Below, in pieces: positions 13,697 to 24,344 of a stretch of DNA of 64,000 nucleotides (within the stretch, counting starts at the first letter, position 1; every line of letters begins with the position of its first letter). The stretch is from assembly GCF_020283565.1 (NCBI RefSeq), contig NC_060065.1, positions 19,878,866 to 19,942,865 on the forward strand. Reading direction: 5' to 3'. The position numbers were made by a program, and so were the translations under genes. Under the pieces are notes generated by a model. The model was not told the DNA's origin and did not search any database. It saw nothing but the letters and a program-made list of their open reading frames with translations. The DNA is from Trifolium pratense (taxonomy: Eukaryota > Streptophyta > Magnoliopsida > Fabales > Fabaceae).

Positions 13697-14357
13697 TGCA
13701 TTTGATGTTGAAAGATGATGTTAACTTTCTTCCTGAAATTGGCAGGCTGTGATGGAGGTCTACACCATGTTTCGGTCTCACCTTTCAGCTAAAACCATGC
13801 TAGTCCTATTTGATGCTTTGCATGGCGTAGCATTACATGCCCATAGCATAAACAACAATGCTATATTGCGTTCAAGGCTTCAAGAATTTGGTTCTATGAT
13901 CCAAATGCAAGATCCTCCACTGTTACGTCTTGAAAATGAGTCTTACCAAATATGCCTTACATTTTTACAGAATCTTATTGTTGACAAGCCTCTTAGATAT
14001 GAGGAAGCAGAGGCGGAATCTCATCTTGTTCGGCTTTGTCAGGAGGTTTTGGAGTTTTATATTAAGGTTGCAGGTTTTGGAGAAAAATCAGAATTTTCTC
14101 ATGGGAGGAAAACACATTGGTCAATTCCTTTAGGCTCTTTGAAGCGGAGAGAATTAGCTGCACGCTCGCCTCTTGTTGTGGCTACTCTGCAGGCTATTTG
14201 TAGCTTGGGTGATATTTCTTTTGAGAAGAACCTGTCTCATTTTTTCCCTCTGCTCTCTAGCTTGGTAAGTTGTGAACATGGTTCAAATGACGTCCAAGTT
14301 GCCCTTTGTGATATGCTTAGTTTATCAGTTGGCCCTGTTTTGTTAAGGTCATGTTGA
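2336..14357 (+). CDS. BIG2: BIG2-type ARF guanine-nucleotide exchange factor (Sec7), 11 exons
   Basis: Large ARF-GEF that activates ARF GTPases at the trans-Golgi/early endosome for secretory and recycling traffic (known for Arabidopsis BIG1-BIG4). Exons inferred from GT-AG sites and family match: 2336-3528, 6047-6364, 6531-6876, 6966-7388, 7477-7766, 9321-9594, 10163-10665, 11758-12079, 12201-12582, 12720-13393, 13746-14357. The sum is 5337 nt, giving 1778 residues, close to Arabidopsis BIG2, in frame throughout. The start [20 protein letters not shown] matches the family N-terminus (DCB domain). Exon 2 holds the HUS box (NYDCD). Sec7 lies at about residues 628-815 with the catalytic glutamate in [10 protein letters not shown] (about E709) and [12 protein letters not shown]. 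The DUF1981/HDS region ([11 protein letters not shown], exon 8) and a normal C-terminus [10 protein letters not shown] follow. Met at about 747 predicts brefeldin A sensitivity. Introns 1 (2.5 kb), 5 (1.55 kb) and 7 (1.1 kb) are enlarged, at least partly by transposable elements. Confidence 0.95.
3694..3832. mobile_element. 139-bp MITE with 9-bp TSD in BIG2 intron 1
   Basis: ATCTGTTGA at 3685-3693 is repeated exactly at 3833-3841. The enclosed sequence begins AGTGTTGTCAATTATCGG and ends with the imperfect reverse complement, sharing a GGCCATGGCGGA-like block in both arms. A 9-bp duplication fits the Mutator-like superfamily. No coding capacity. Confidence 0.75.
3936..4395 (+). mobile_element. 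TRIM-like element in BIG2 intron 1
   Basis: Two direct repeats begin AGACTTGGGTATTATGGG, at about 3938 and 4210, and end near ACGTRTCAATTG. They flank a short non-coding centre. Just after the first repeat, TGGTATTATAGCTGG resembles the initiator-tRNA primer site (TGGTATCAGAGC) of terminal-repeat retrotransposons in miniature. No ORF is present. Ends are approximate. Confidence 0.7.
4519..4750 (+). mobile_element. TRIM remnant with a tRNA-Met type primer site
   Basis: A leading LTR-like segment (TGTTGAGACGGAGAGTCCCA) is followed at about 4609 by TGGTATCAGAGTC, close to the canonical primer-binding site. At about 4702, TGTTGAGGGTCCCA starts a second, truncated LTR-like copy. It lies in BIG2 intron 1, just 3' of another TRIM family. 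Confidence 0.65.
7990..9300 (-). mobile_element. Non-autonomous LTR element in BIG2 intron 5, interrupted by a MITE
   Basis: Related direct repeats occupy about 8021-8110 and 9212-9299 (both begin AAAGACTTTGAAT, contain GACTAAGC and end near CTCCTAATT). Immediately inside the right repeat, at about 9164-9180, the minus strand reads TAACATCGTATCAGACC, a near match to a tRNA-Met primer site, so the element points left. The centre has no coding frame. It accounts for most of the intron. Outer ends are approximate. Confidence 0.6.
8344..8533. mobile_element. 190-bp MITE (same family as 58915-59104)
   Basis: The arms carry ACACACTCTC, a GGTTGAAATTCACATGG block and its inverted partner CCCATATGAATTTTAAC, as in the copy inside the hAT transposase. 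Both copies are exactly 190 bp. Flanks AACTCTGAG (8335-8343) and AACTCAGAT (8534-8542) look like a decayed 9-bp duplication. It sits within the LTR element of intron 5. Confidence 0.75.
11146..11653. mobile_element. Possible MITE in BIG2 intron 7
   Basis: The left edge GGTTTGTTTGATTGTG and the right edge, read in reverse as GGGTTGTTTGATTACAATT, form an imperfect inverted pair around a non-coding core with a GTGGTGG-rich centre. No clear target duplication was found, so the limits are tentative. Confidence 0.35.
13630..13694. repeat. (TA)n microsatellite, 65 bp, in BIG2 intron 10
   Basis: Pure TA repeat about 50 bp upstream of the acceptor site of the last exon (13746). It would be expected to vary in length between individuals. 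Confidence 0.95.
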
Positions 14358-16409
14358 TCATTTGGGTAAGACTAACCCTGCATTTTGAGATGTCGGATGT
14401 TTTTGTTTTAATCTCGTTTGTTCATAATTTTCTCCACTATCGGTTATTTTCCATTATATGTCCATAATATACCTACCTTACAGTTTGTGATTTCGTGCTA
14501 ACTATACAAGTTTTGTATTTTAGAAAGCCTAGCTTTTACAATTAAAATCAATAATTATTACCATGAGGCATAGTGTTGTATTTCCCCCCTTCTACTCATT
14601 TTGCAGTAGAATTAGTTTTACTGCATTATATCCTGTAAATATTAGTTTGTAGGGATTTTCTTGTTTATGATGCATTAATGATTAATTGTCTAGTTGTAAA
14701 ACATGACTTCGAGTTACATGGCAAGTTATACAGAAATTTGTGATTTTGCTGAAGACGATTAAGAAAAATATGATGTTTCAAGCCTGCAAGTGTCTGAAAA
14801 GAGAATTTTTTTTAAAAAATAATTCATTCATTCGTGAAAATTATTTGTTGTCTTCATGGTGAAAATTATTTGTTTGCTTCACAAGCTGTAACTTCTAATA
14901 TTACTGAGTTATTATAACTATATGTTATGCGTAAGTTGTCATCAAAACCAAATCAGAGGATGAACTGATGATGACACCCAAAAAGCATCCATCCAACCTT
15001 ATACAAAATAAATAGGATTAGCAATGACACTCATCACTCATGTGCCTCAAATACATTTGTTAAAGTAAATTGCTGTCATCTTATCGGTATAGTTGCTGTC
15101 CTGACTAATGTGGAGTCTACATCAGACAGGTAGAAAACAAAACAATTGTTGGACAGTGGAAGTGAAATGAGAAAAGCAAATTTGGATGCACATCCAAATA
15201 AATTAATATTGGAAAAATTCTCTTCCCCATCCCCCCTCCCCACCACTTTTATTTTCTCTCCCAAAATATCATTTTTGTCCTTGCGTAAAAACTTCGAAAC
15301 GTGTTTTCCGAAGTTTTTGTAGTTCAAATATTATTTTTAATGGCAAAAAAGTTTTGAAAAAGTATGTTCCGAAGTTTTTACTTGCGCAAGGGTAGAAATG
15401 AAATTTCAACGGGGAGAAAAGAAATAGGGGGAAAGATAATTTTTCTTAATATTCTTTCTGCATAAGAGGCATAACAATAAGGTAGTTGCTGTCATTTTAG
15501 TCAATATTTCATAACATTGAAGTTTTTTTTTTTGCCTATTGTTCAACTAAAAAAAAGGGACCATTCCCTTCTTTTTTTTTTTTTTTTTTCACGAACCATA
15601 CAATTTCTCATTAAAATGTGTTTTTTAGTAGCCACTGCTGATGATAAGTACTAGTGTCTAAGCAAGATTTTGCCATAAGATATTAGTGATTTTTGTAAGT
15701 TGACTTTTTCACTCCCCACCAAACATGACCTTGATCAAACTCAAGTAATCAATCCCTTTAAAAATCTATCCTTATCTGCTCGCGTAAGTTATTTGATGAT
15801 TAGAAAGAATTTCAATATCTGTGGGTAGATAGTATAGTGCAAGGTTTGTCTTAGAAAGTGCTCATCCTTTTGAAGAGAGTCTTGAAGATCCTCGTATAGC
15901 TTGGAATTATTACAAGGTGACAAAATGGGTTTGTCATATAGCTATTACACAACTCATATAGCCTTGTGTCAAAATACTAACAACCAACTTGAATCCTCAA
16001 CAGTCTTTCAGCACACAGAATCCAACGGTTGAGAGATCAACATTCTCAAGTCTCAATCCTTGAATTAATCAATTGAAATAAGGTAGGGATAGATAATCAC
16101 GGCTTAAATTTATTGAAACTATTTAATGAATTTAAATAGGACCGGAGAATTAATCGTTCTTGTGACTTTAAGGTGGAATTTCTAACAACCAATTTACTAA
16201 AAAAGGAAGGTTGAGAGTATTTTCTTTTCTTCCTTTTCTATAATTTTCACACACCTCTTTTAATAATATTTCCATACTTTCTTTTCCATTTTTATCCTTT
16301 TCAATTATTCTTATACTTTGTAATTGTATGCTTTCACTTTTGCTCTTATCATTTAATTTGCATAGCCAATTTTCTAATCACTCTTCTTATTCTCATTTCT
16401 CTCTCAATT
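14358..16409. other. Intergenic region between BIG2 and the CML gene
   Basis: The 3' UTR of BIG2 probably occupies the first few hundred bases. A MITE lies at 15212-15445. A poly(T) run and a GGGACCATTCCC-type short palindrome lie near 15530-15590. The rest (15600-16400) is AT-rich, without ORF or clear repeat, and includes the CML upstream region, which ends in a CT-rich leader (TTCTCATTTCTCTCTC). Confidence 0.5.
15212..15445. mobile_element. 234-bp MITE, 9-bp TSD (family also at 42685-42937)
   Basis: Flanks TTAATATTG (15203-15211) and TTAATATTC (15446-15454) differ at one base. Arms begin GAAAAATTCTCTTCCCC and its inverted counterpart GGGGGAAAGATAATTTTTC. The centre has repeated CCGAAGTTTTT motifs, each with an inverted partner, as in the copy at 42685. 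Confidence 0.7.
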
Positions 16410-17003
16410 ATGTTTCAACATTTCACTTCTTGCTTTACCTTTCTTCATAACACCAAATTACTCTTCAACAAACCAAGAAAACCACGACCCAACAACCGAT
16501 TTTCTTCCATTTCCGACATATCAATCTCTTCTTTTATTCACATGGAAGTATCCGGTCAATTTCGACAAGTTTTCAAGCTTATCGACACTAACGACGATGG
16601 AAAGATTTCAACCACAGAGCTTTGTGAAATGCTTTCATCTCTAGGATACAATAAGTACACAGCTGCTAAAGAATCTGAGAATATGATAAAAGCATTGGAC
16701 TTCAATGGAGATGGATTTGTAGATATTGATGAGTTCATGTTTGTCATGAAAGAAGATAACTATGGTAAAGGAAAAGAACATGATCATGATGAGTACTTAA
16801 TGGATGCTTTTCTCGTGTTTGATAGTGATAAAAATGGATTAATATCACCAAAGGAATTGAGGAGTGTTTTGGTTAATCTTGGATGTGATAATTGTAGTTT
16901 AAGGGAGTGTAAACGTATGATTAAAGGGGTTGATAGGAATGGTGATGGGTTTGTGGATTTTGAAGAATTTCGGTCTATGATGAACTTAAAAATTAGAGCA
17001 TGA
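16410..17003 (+). CDS. Calmodulin-like protein (CML), four EF-hands
   Basis: Single-exon gene of 197 residues for a calcium sensor. Four canonical 12-residue loops are visible: D59-E70 (DTNDDGKISTTE), D97-E108 (DFNGDGFVDIDE), D138-E149 (DSDKNGLISPKE) and D175-E186 (DRNGDGFVDFEE), each with acidic or polar residues at positions 1, 3, 5 and 12, so all four should bind calcium. A basic, Ser-rich N-terminal extension of about 45 residues (KPRKPRPNNR) precedes the first EF-hand. A shorter start at Met45 (16542) would give a compact 153-residue protein, so the upstream start is a choice, supported only by the open frame. Acidic His/Asp linker KEHDHDEY lies between the lobes. The spacing of hands 3 and 4 (LRECKRMI) is typical of plant CMLs; I do not assign a subgroup. 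No intron, no neighbour link to BIG2. Confidence 0.92.
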   Translation: MFQHFTSCFTFLHNTKLLFNKPRKPRPNNRFSSISDISISSFIHMEVSGQFRQVFKLIDTNDDGKISTTELCEMLSSLGYNKYTAAKESENMIKALDFNGDGFVDIDEFMFVMKEDNYGKGKEHDHDEYLMDAFLVFDSDKNGLISPKELRSVLVNLGCDNCSLRECKRMIKGVDRNGDGFVDFEEFRSMMNLKIRA

Positions 17004-18063
17004 AAAATGAGGTTTTGTACTTTAATTTTTTTCTTCCCACTTAATTACTTCACTCATTAGTAGTAATGTGTGTCATAGTTTACCTTTCTGATTAAGTTGG
17101 TGGATTTGTTTAGTGGAGAATACTTGTAAATTTTGTCCAAATAGACTATTTTGTGCAATAAATTGTGATTCTAAAATGTGTAAGACATTTTTGCGTCAAA
17201 ACATTTTTAATTTTTTATTGAAGCAAATGTGTAAGACGTTATCATTATAGTTTTTAGTTTTTATTCTTTGTAGAATTATTTGATACAATAGTTTGATTTT
17301 AGTATGTTACCTGTCCCAATGTTTGTTACTAGAAAGTTATGTGTTGAAATATTTTACATGCAAGTACGTTCTTTTGTTGTTTTTTTTTTATAAATTTTTT
17401 TTGCTAACCAGTTTAAAGATCAACTAATTCGAGAAAAATCAATCTTACCGTCCATTTACGGAGAGTGTCCATTTATGATAGTTCTCTTATTTTTTTTTAT
17501 TTTTTTTGAATGATAGTTCTCTTGTTATCTTTATGTTTGTACTAGATAAATTAAAATAGCTTGTACAAGAAAAATTAATATAGTGACATGAACTTGGAGA
17601 AGGAAAAAGAAAGAGCAAAGTTAAAGTTTCTCCCTAATTTGTTAGCATCGATTTTTTTTTCTTTCATCTAACTCTTTTTAGAGAAAGTTAGATCCTAGAA
17701 ACTTAGTAAGGACAAATCTTAAAACTCATAGAGATGACAAATTATTTACCACTCAATACCTAGTTAAGAATTACAAAGTAAAAAACGTATCTCAGTTTAT
17801 GGGCACTGTTCATTTTTTGTCTATCTTTCAAAAAGGTATATTTTCACAATTTGGTGGCCTGTCTTGGTGCCTTGATAGAGCAAACATGAGTAATGATGAA
17901 AGGTACCATTCTTTTCACAATATGCCAAGAGAAACATGGGAGCTTAGTGAAGCCCTCAATTCTCAATGGCAAATGGCAAATTAAATTGGCATGTTGTTAT
18001 CGTGGATTTATCTTCTTTGTTTTTTTTTTTTCTTTCTTTTTCATGTGGATTTGTCTTTTCTTT
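17004..18063. other. CML 3' flank and unassigned AT-rich DNA
   Basis: Includes the CML 3' UTR. A 13-bp direct repeat TGATAGTTCTCTT (17476-17488 and 17511-17523) encloses a 22-bp T-rich insert. No gene is seen. The open frames at 17799-18102 have no recognisable domain and low-complexity Phe-rich ends. Confidence 0.5.
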
Positions 18064-18075
18064 GTTTCATATGTT

Positions 18076-18236
18076 ACGAATTGTTACTTGATAAAGTGGT
18101 AATTTACACTTGACTTGATAGTGAGGACCACGATTTGATCCTCCGCAACTGTGATCGGAAAAGTCTGAAATCAGAATTGATTCCGAATCAAATTAGGCGG
18201 TCAAGTAGACCGATACTGGTGGTGTAGAAAAAAATG
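18076..18236 (+). mobile_element. tRNA-derived SINE with 12-bp TSD
   Basis: GTTTCATATGTT at 18064-18075 is repeated exactly at 18237-18248. The insert shows a degenerate A box (TGATAAAGTGGTAATT) and B box (GATTTGATCCTCC), then a tRNA-unrelated part with CTGTGATCGG and AGGCGGTCAAGTAGACCG, and ends in a short A run. It shares body sequence with the SINE at 24154-24333. Confidence 0.8.
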
Positions 18237-18249
18237 GTTTCATATGTTG

Positions 18250-20220
18250 TTGATATATAGTTCTTCATATGATTCAAAATAGTGTAACATCATTTTTTAT
18301 TTTTTTTTCAAACAATTTAAAGGCTATAAATTTCACTCTAAAGATAAATAATTGGAGTGTATAAATAATTGGAGTGTTTGGAGTTTGAACGCCAACTCCA
18401 ACATATTTAATGCAATATTCTTACCAATTAAACTAAGTTCACGGAGACAACATCACTTCGATTTTAACAAAAACAAATTCCTCCACGTATTCTCAACACT
18501 TTTCGAAACACAGTTATCATTTTATTTTCAACCATATATCTCTAGTTAATTTAGTGACTATACACAAATATTACACCAATAGATAAAATTAATTTAGTAA
18601 AATTGTCATGTCTAATAATATCATTGTATTTTGTTAATCTGTATAAAAATATTAGGCCACACTCTTTTTAAAATTGTGTTAAAAAAAACCTTCATTCTCA
18701 TTGCCAATATGCTTTTCTTGCCACGTGTCAATCATTTATAATTATACTATGTCTGAACCATAAATTAACTTGGAAAACTTTAATTAGTTTTTGAGATTTT
18801 TGAAAGGTAAACTAATCATACACGTATATTATATATTTGCCCTTGTTGAGAATTAAAAAACAATATTTTCATGGTAAAACATATCACTATATCATTATCA
18901 GCTTCAACAGATCGTTACGTACTGCAACCTTAGGCAGCATGGAACAGATCATGCCGTATTACATCTCATATACTTATCCTTTTAGACATTATTTTTGAAT
19001 AATATTGGAATACACATTATTATTAGGCAATTTTCTAATACAACATGCAGTTTAAAAATTTAAGTATTGCTATCATAAAAAAAAATCAAATTATTGCTAA
19101 ATGTTCAAATACTGTTTTTTCAAAAGCTGTTTCCGCCAACAATGATGGATGTTGGATGGATTACAGGTACATATCGTCAATATCAAGCGAATGCAAATTG
19201 CATCTGAGTTCACTTTCTATATAGCAAACTGTAGCTGAGTTCGTTTTCTAGAATGTGAACTCATTTTTTCATGTTGTTTTTCATTCTAGGGGATGGATAC
19301 GTGGAGTTTGAGCTAAAAATATTGATACTCGATACTTACAGTGCGAAAAGTGCTCGCATCCTAGAAAGCGAGAGGGTTAGTTTGATTATTTCAGGGGGTG
19401 ACTGAGGTTTTCTAGAGGGTGCGAAAAGTTGGATTCCTACATTTAACTATTCATCCTTACAAACTACTCAATATTCTTATTTTTTTTTCTAATGATACCA
19501 ATTACAATAATTCGAACACGCTCTAAATGTTTTTCGGTAAACTAATGTTAGCCCCTCTCTCTCTCTCCCACTTTCTCTTTCCTTTTTTAAAAGAAAAAGC
19601 AGATATTAAATTTAAATAAAAGTCATCCCGAGTGTATAATGAAAAGTCTTTTGAGAAATAGAGTTTAAAGGAGTAAAATTGTATTTTAGTAAAGGGGGAG
19701 TTGGTAATAGCCATACATAAGAAACTGAAAAGTTCACTGATGTGCATAGTTAAAAAGATTTGAAAAGTTATATATATAACCGAGGTAGTTCATGAGTCAA
19801 ACAAGTTGAACTATATATAATTTATGTTCAACTCATTTATTTACCGAACTTAATTTTTAACTCAAATTCAGCTCATTTGGTTCATAAACCAAGTTCACGA
19901 GTCAATTATCGAATCGAGCTTCGAACTATTCACGAGTAGGCTCGGGTTATTGTAAGCCTTAGTAGCAAGTTACTTTTCCAAAAACAACATTTCCATTCCC
20001 AGATTATGTGGTTTAGCAACGATTACACAACATCACCAAAAAAACATTATCAAAGTGTTTCGGTTTGTTAATTGTTTTAGTTCTGAAAAATCTACGTTTC
20101 AGCCATAGTTCAACCCTGTAGCAGCAGCGTGAAGAGAAAAAAAAGAAGATAAGTGTAGTATAGTAGCCCCTAAGATTTCTCAGATATATAATTCTAATAA
20201 ACTCAAACAAAAGGGTCTTT
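18250..20220. other. Intergenic, mostly unassigned; one possible inverted-repeat element
   Basis: No gene seen. Around 19764-19960 an element-like block begins AACCGAGGTAGTTCATGAGTC and ends CACGAGTAGGCTCGGGTT, an imperfect inverted pair typical of GAGCTCG-type plant MITEs. The stretch 19258-19440 has a region with GGATACGTGGAGTTTGAGC that I do not recognise. The remainder is AT-rich with no structure I can support. Confidence 0.4.
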
Positions 20221-20229
20221 GAAATAGAG

Positions 20230-21240
20230 AATCAATTGAAGTTGTGGTTGTTAGTGGTGAATGAATCTGTTTCAAATTGGGCCAAGGGCCCAATCACATG
20301 CTGAACTGGGTCACCGACCCATGAACAAGCAAAGCATACCATACTATGAACATGTCCAGCAGGGACACATGGACCGTCTGACAGAGTCACTCTTCCATCA
20401 GACAACATATGTCACAATCACGAGAGTAGAACAATATTCTAGGTCTTTACAACCCTAATTATTTCCTTATATAAAGTTTGCCAAAAGGTTACTTCATGTA
20501 TGCAATATATAACTCTACATACCTCCCACTCTACGACATTTACTAACTTGATCGTCGGAGTGTGTCATGGTACCACCTACTCCTTTATAACATAGTTTAA
20601 CAACCAACATCAACCAACTTTTGAAGACTTGCTATCTTCAGAGAAGTACAGTGGTGTTCTTCATCAACAACACTATTTAATTCTCCTATTTATATGGAAC
20701 CTTTAAAAACTTTGAAGACAGCTTGGAACACTATACTACAACTTTTAAAGTTCACAAGCTCTCTGTAAAAACCTGTGAAATACAAACACTTAGATTGTAT
20801 TCTTACAAACTTGTAATCTTAGAATATCTAAGTAATGTTGTAAACTCTGCGCTTAATTGTAAGCTTGTCACTCTTTAGAGTATCAAGTGTAAGCAAACCT
20901 AAAACAATCTTTGTAACTCTGATTGTAAAAGTCCTTAGTTGTAAGGCATTGAAAAGTCTCCTGGTCAGTAGTATCTTAAGCAAAGAAGTCGTAAGACCAG
21001 TAGTACCTTGAGCAAAGGAAGTATCTTGGTCAGTAGTTCCTTGAGCAAGGAAGTCTTAGGAACAATAGTATCCTCAACAGGGAGTCTTGGACTTGGTGTC
21101 TAAGTCATTGTAATCTTGGTGATTATAGTGTTAAGCCTTCTATTTTGAGAGGACCGGACGTAACCCTAGTTAACGGGTGAACCAATATAAATCTCTTTGT
21201 GTCTTTCTCTTTCTCTATACATTTAACTTGACTTTCATAC
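20230..21240 (+). mobile_element. LTR-retrotransposon LTR (probable solo LTR or fragment)
   Basis: About 1 kb without coding capacity but with LTR-like layout: CTTATATAAAGTTTGCC as a TATA-type box near 20465, a run of leader-like sequence, tandem subrepeats at about 20955-21060 built on GGTCAGTAGT and CTTGAGCAAGGAAGTC, then GAGGACCGGACGTAACCC and a pyrimidine-rich end. No internal gag/pol and no clear TSD were found, so limits and superfamily are open (copia-like is my guess). Confidence 0.55.
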
Positions 21241-21753
21241 TATCGTCTTTATCTTTGAAAGAAGCTTTTTTTTTTTTTTTAAAAAAAAAATACAATTCAA
21301 ACTCCCTCCACTTTCTTATGTTTTGCTCATCTTCAATTGAGAGCGTTATGATAATCAATGAGAGATATTTTTGGGTCATCTTGGAAACATTATGACTAAT
21401 TGAGATGTCTGTAACACAAATTGGACTTTTTCGCAGTGTCATAGTGGTAACATGACCCCATAAATGGAACATTGGCCCTGAAAAATGAAAACTCGACCAT
21501 CAGAGGTAGGCCACTTCATTTTTAATCTTAGAGGGAGATGTAAATCGCATACACCAGTGTAATTTTTAATCTTATGACACTTGCCATGCATTTTCTTATT
21601 TATCAATTTTGATGTAATTTTTTCTTCTAATATTTTATGGTTGTTTGCTTTACATTGTAATAATAAACATGTCCCATTCTAATTTTGCTTTTAGTTGTAA
21701 TTAAAATATTCCTATTTAAATCCAATTTGCAATTTCCTTTCATATTAATTTTA

Positions 21754-22068
21754 GGATTAAATGCAGTTTTACCCTTTTGTTTTGATTAAATCGGAATTTT
21801 ACCCCCTTTGTTTTAAAATGCGGACTTTTACCCCCCTGTTATATAATTTTTTGGATTTTGTCCCCCTTTGTTTTTTCGACTGCGGTCATTGCGGTACCAT
21901 TTTGGTGAATTATGGATCCAAATTGAATTCTTTGCAAAACTTTGAAGTTGAGACTCGAAAGTAGATTTTGTGCAGAATTTTGGTGGGGGTAAAATCCAAA
22001 AAATTATAAAATAAAGGGATAAAATTCCGATTTAATCAAAACAGATGAGACAAAACTGCATTTAAACC
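21754..22068. mobile_element. 315-bp MITE with long inverted ends, 9-bp TSD
   Basis: Flanks TTAATTTTA (21745-21753) and TTAATTTTT (22069-22077) differ by one base. Ends are GGATTAAATGCAGTTTT and its complement AAAACTGCATTTAAACC. The arms continue through TGATTAAATCGGAATTTTA and repeated TTTTACCCCC blocks for more than 50 bp. The 9-bp duplication suggests a Mutator-like parent. Confidence 0.8.
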
Positions 22069-22635
22069 TTAATTTTTATTAATGTTTATTTGTACTAATA
22101 AACTCACTTATTTTTATTACTATTACACCTGACATGCCAACCTATCTTTTTATCACACGGGATGAACCAACTAATAGTGACGAATTTTCAAAATTTCATC
22201 TCATTCCATAAAAATAACGGGATAAACAAGCTCATCCAACATATCCAACCTATTTTACCATCCTACCCTTACCCTAACTGGTTGGCACTCTAGAATGAGA
22301 AACATACTCAGACCAATGCAGCCAAAATATTTGTTAATCTTCGCTATTTTTTCTGTTGATTAATCTTTAAATTTTGAAAATATGTGTATACTTATTTCTT
22401 TCAATGGGTTACTTTCATTGGGCCTACAACGTCAAAATTGTAACAAAGGGCCATGCATGGGCCCATTTTGAAAAGGTTTTTATCAATGATTGATATGGAT
22501 TCTTCGAAGAAATTAAAAGAAAAATAATTAGCATGAATTTATATTTTTAATTGGACCGTAATATTATTCTCTCACTGTAAATTTTTTAAATTTATATCAA
22601 ATCAAAACTACACTTAGACTATAACAAAAATAGTT

Positions 22636-22752
22636 ATGGATCTGGATCTCTTCAATTTTTCATCATGTTTTCTTTCATTTTTCTTAATCTAATCCTTGGA
22701 TTAAGAAAAATGAGAGAAAACATAAAGAAAAATTGGAGATGATCAAAATCCA
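22636..22752. repeat. Long hairpin (about 45-bp arms)
   Basis: The left arm (22643-22688) and right arm (22700-22745) are near-perfect inverted copies, each containing CATTTTTCTTAATC or its complement, separated by about 10 bases. No coding content or clear TSD. It could be a compact MITE or an inverted-repeat small-RNA source. Confidence 0.7.
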
Positions 22753-23065
22753 ATAAAAGTGCATCCATCAACTCAAACATGTATCAGTAACATCCCACAT
22801 TAACCGTAACCTCCACTTATTAATCTTTTTAATTTGCATCAACTACGTACTTATTAATCTTTTAATATCATCGTCCTAGCGTTTTTTCATCGGAGGTAAA
22901 GCCTAACCTAAAAAATAAATTATATTAATTACTAATTTTTTATTATTTTAAATTCACGCGCACAACTAAGAAAATATAATTCGGTGCCATGTCACTTAAA
23001 ATTTTTAACCTTGTAACGATCGCTTCTCCCGCACAACTACTAATACCCTGCATAAGCTAATATAT

Positions 23066-23461
23066 TAGGACTTAGGAGTTCCACATCGAATATATAAAAA
23101 CGCTCAATGTGGTACTTAAGCCATGTGGCTCTACCACTTATTGGACTAGTCTTTTGGGTTGAGCTCTCCTCATGTGCTTAAGTCCAAACAATCGGTACTT
23201 TCATTGAGAGCTGAGTCATGAAAAGGGCTAATCTATAGGCTAGACTGAGGTGCTCTACCAAATACTAATAGGTGAATAAAGCCGCCGAAAAGAAAAGAGC
23301 TACCATCGGACCAGTATCAATAGACTGAAAGCTGGACATCGACTCTTAAAGGGCATGACAATATTATGAATCTCACATCGAGTATATCAAAGTGTTTAAT
23401 GTAATAGTATTCTATTAGATTAATATCTTTTGAATTGAGCTCTCCTCATCTATTTAAGTCG
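23066..23461 (+). mobile_element. TRIM element, about 396 bp
   Basis: Two LTR-like copies: the first has CCACATCGAATATATAAAA ... TTTTGGGTTGAGCTCTCCTC ... CTTAAGTCC (about 23068-23186), the second has TCACATCGAGTATATCAAA ... TTTTGAATTGAGCTCTCCTC ... TTTAAGTC (about 23362-23460). The centre includes GGACATCGACTCTTAAAGGG, which recurs near 35685. No coding sequence. Confidence 0.7.
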
Positions 23462-24143
23462 TAAATTACAACACAAACACATGTGTTGGAAGGAGTGATT
23501 GACGATTTGGAAATTTGCATTAAAAAAGCTTTTGGAAACTTGAACCATAGTGAGTAGTTGTTGATTTTTTTTTTTTTTGTGTGAATGCACTTAACTAAAG
23601 TACCTTTTTGTAATTCCACCAAGTATATAAATATTTTATTTGAAAGCCTAATGCATTGTGCACAAAAAATAATTCCCTTTTTAGTCAAATTTTTTTCCTC
23701 CTTTTTGTTTTTGATTATCTTAAGTTTTTCTTCTTTATATATATATATATACAAATGTTACATGAGACACATCTAAATCCTGACATGAGTGTTTTTATTT
23801 TTGTACAAGACAAAGACATGAGTTTATTTCGTACACTATTATTGTTAATAATATTATATTGTCTACAAATTAAAAATTCATAGTTTTACTTAGTTTAGGT
23901 TTCTTTGATAAGACAGCGAAAGACATGATCTTCCTCACAATCCAACATAAAATTAAAGAATATGAAAACTAATTTATTAAACATACTTTAATAGCAATGG
24001 TTTTTATAACTCTAGTGGAATCTACATCCTTTATTTAAGTAATAAATTACCTAAAGCAAATATGCTATATATATTGTGACACTTTCACTAGTATCTTAGA
24101 CATTAATCAATTGAGTTGATTAGGTTCTACCAACAACCATTCT
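23462..24143. other. Unassigned AT-rich DNA
   Basis: Contains a poly(T) run near 23565 and a short TA run near 23740. The open frames here are low-complexity and overlap on both strands. I see no gene. Confidence 0.5.
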
Positions 24144-24153
24144 TACCAAGTAG

Positions 24154-24333
24154 TTTTTTTATTTTTATTTTTCACTATTAATATCCGGTCTATTGGACCG
24201 TCTAATCTGATTCGATGGTCAGTTATAACATCCAGTGGTTCCAGCCCCCACCTAATCACAGTTGCGGGGAATCGAACTTTGGTCCTCCTTACTAAGTTCA
24301 ACGTCAATCACAACTAGACCAACTAACGATTGG
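24154..24333 (-). mobile_element. tRNA-derived SINE, 180 bp, 11-bp TSD
   Basis: TTACCAAGTAG occurs at 24143-24153 and 24334-24344. On the minus strand the insert reads A box TTGGTCTAGTTGTGATTGA, B box AAAGTTCGATTCCCC, then a tail ending in an A-rich tract (T-rich at 24154-24172 on the plus strand). It shares the CAACTGTGAT and GACCGG body with the copy at 18076. Confidence 0.85.
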
Positions 24334-24344
24334 TTACCAAGTAG

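Noticed and set aside
20261..20458. Plus-strand frame of 65 codons
   Set aside because: Lies in the LTR-like block at 20230-21240.
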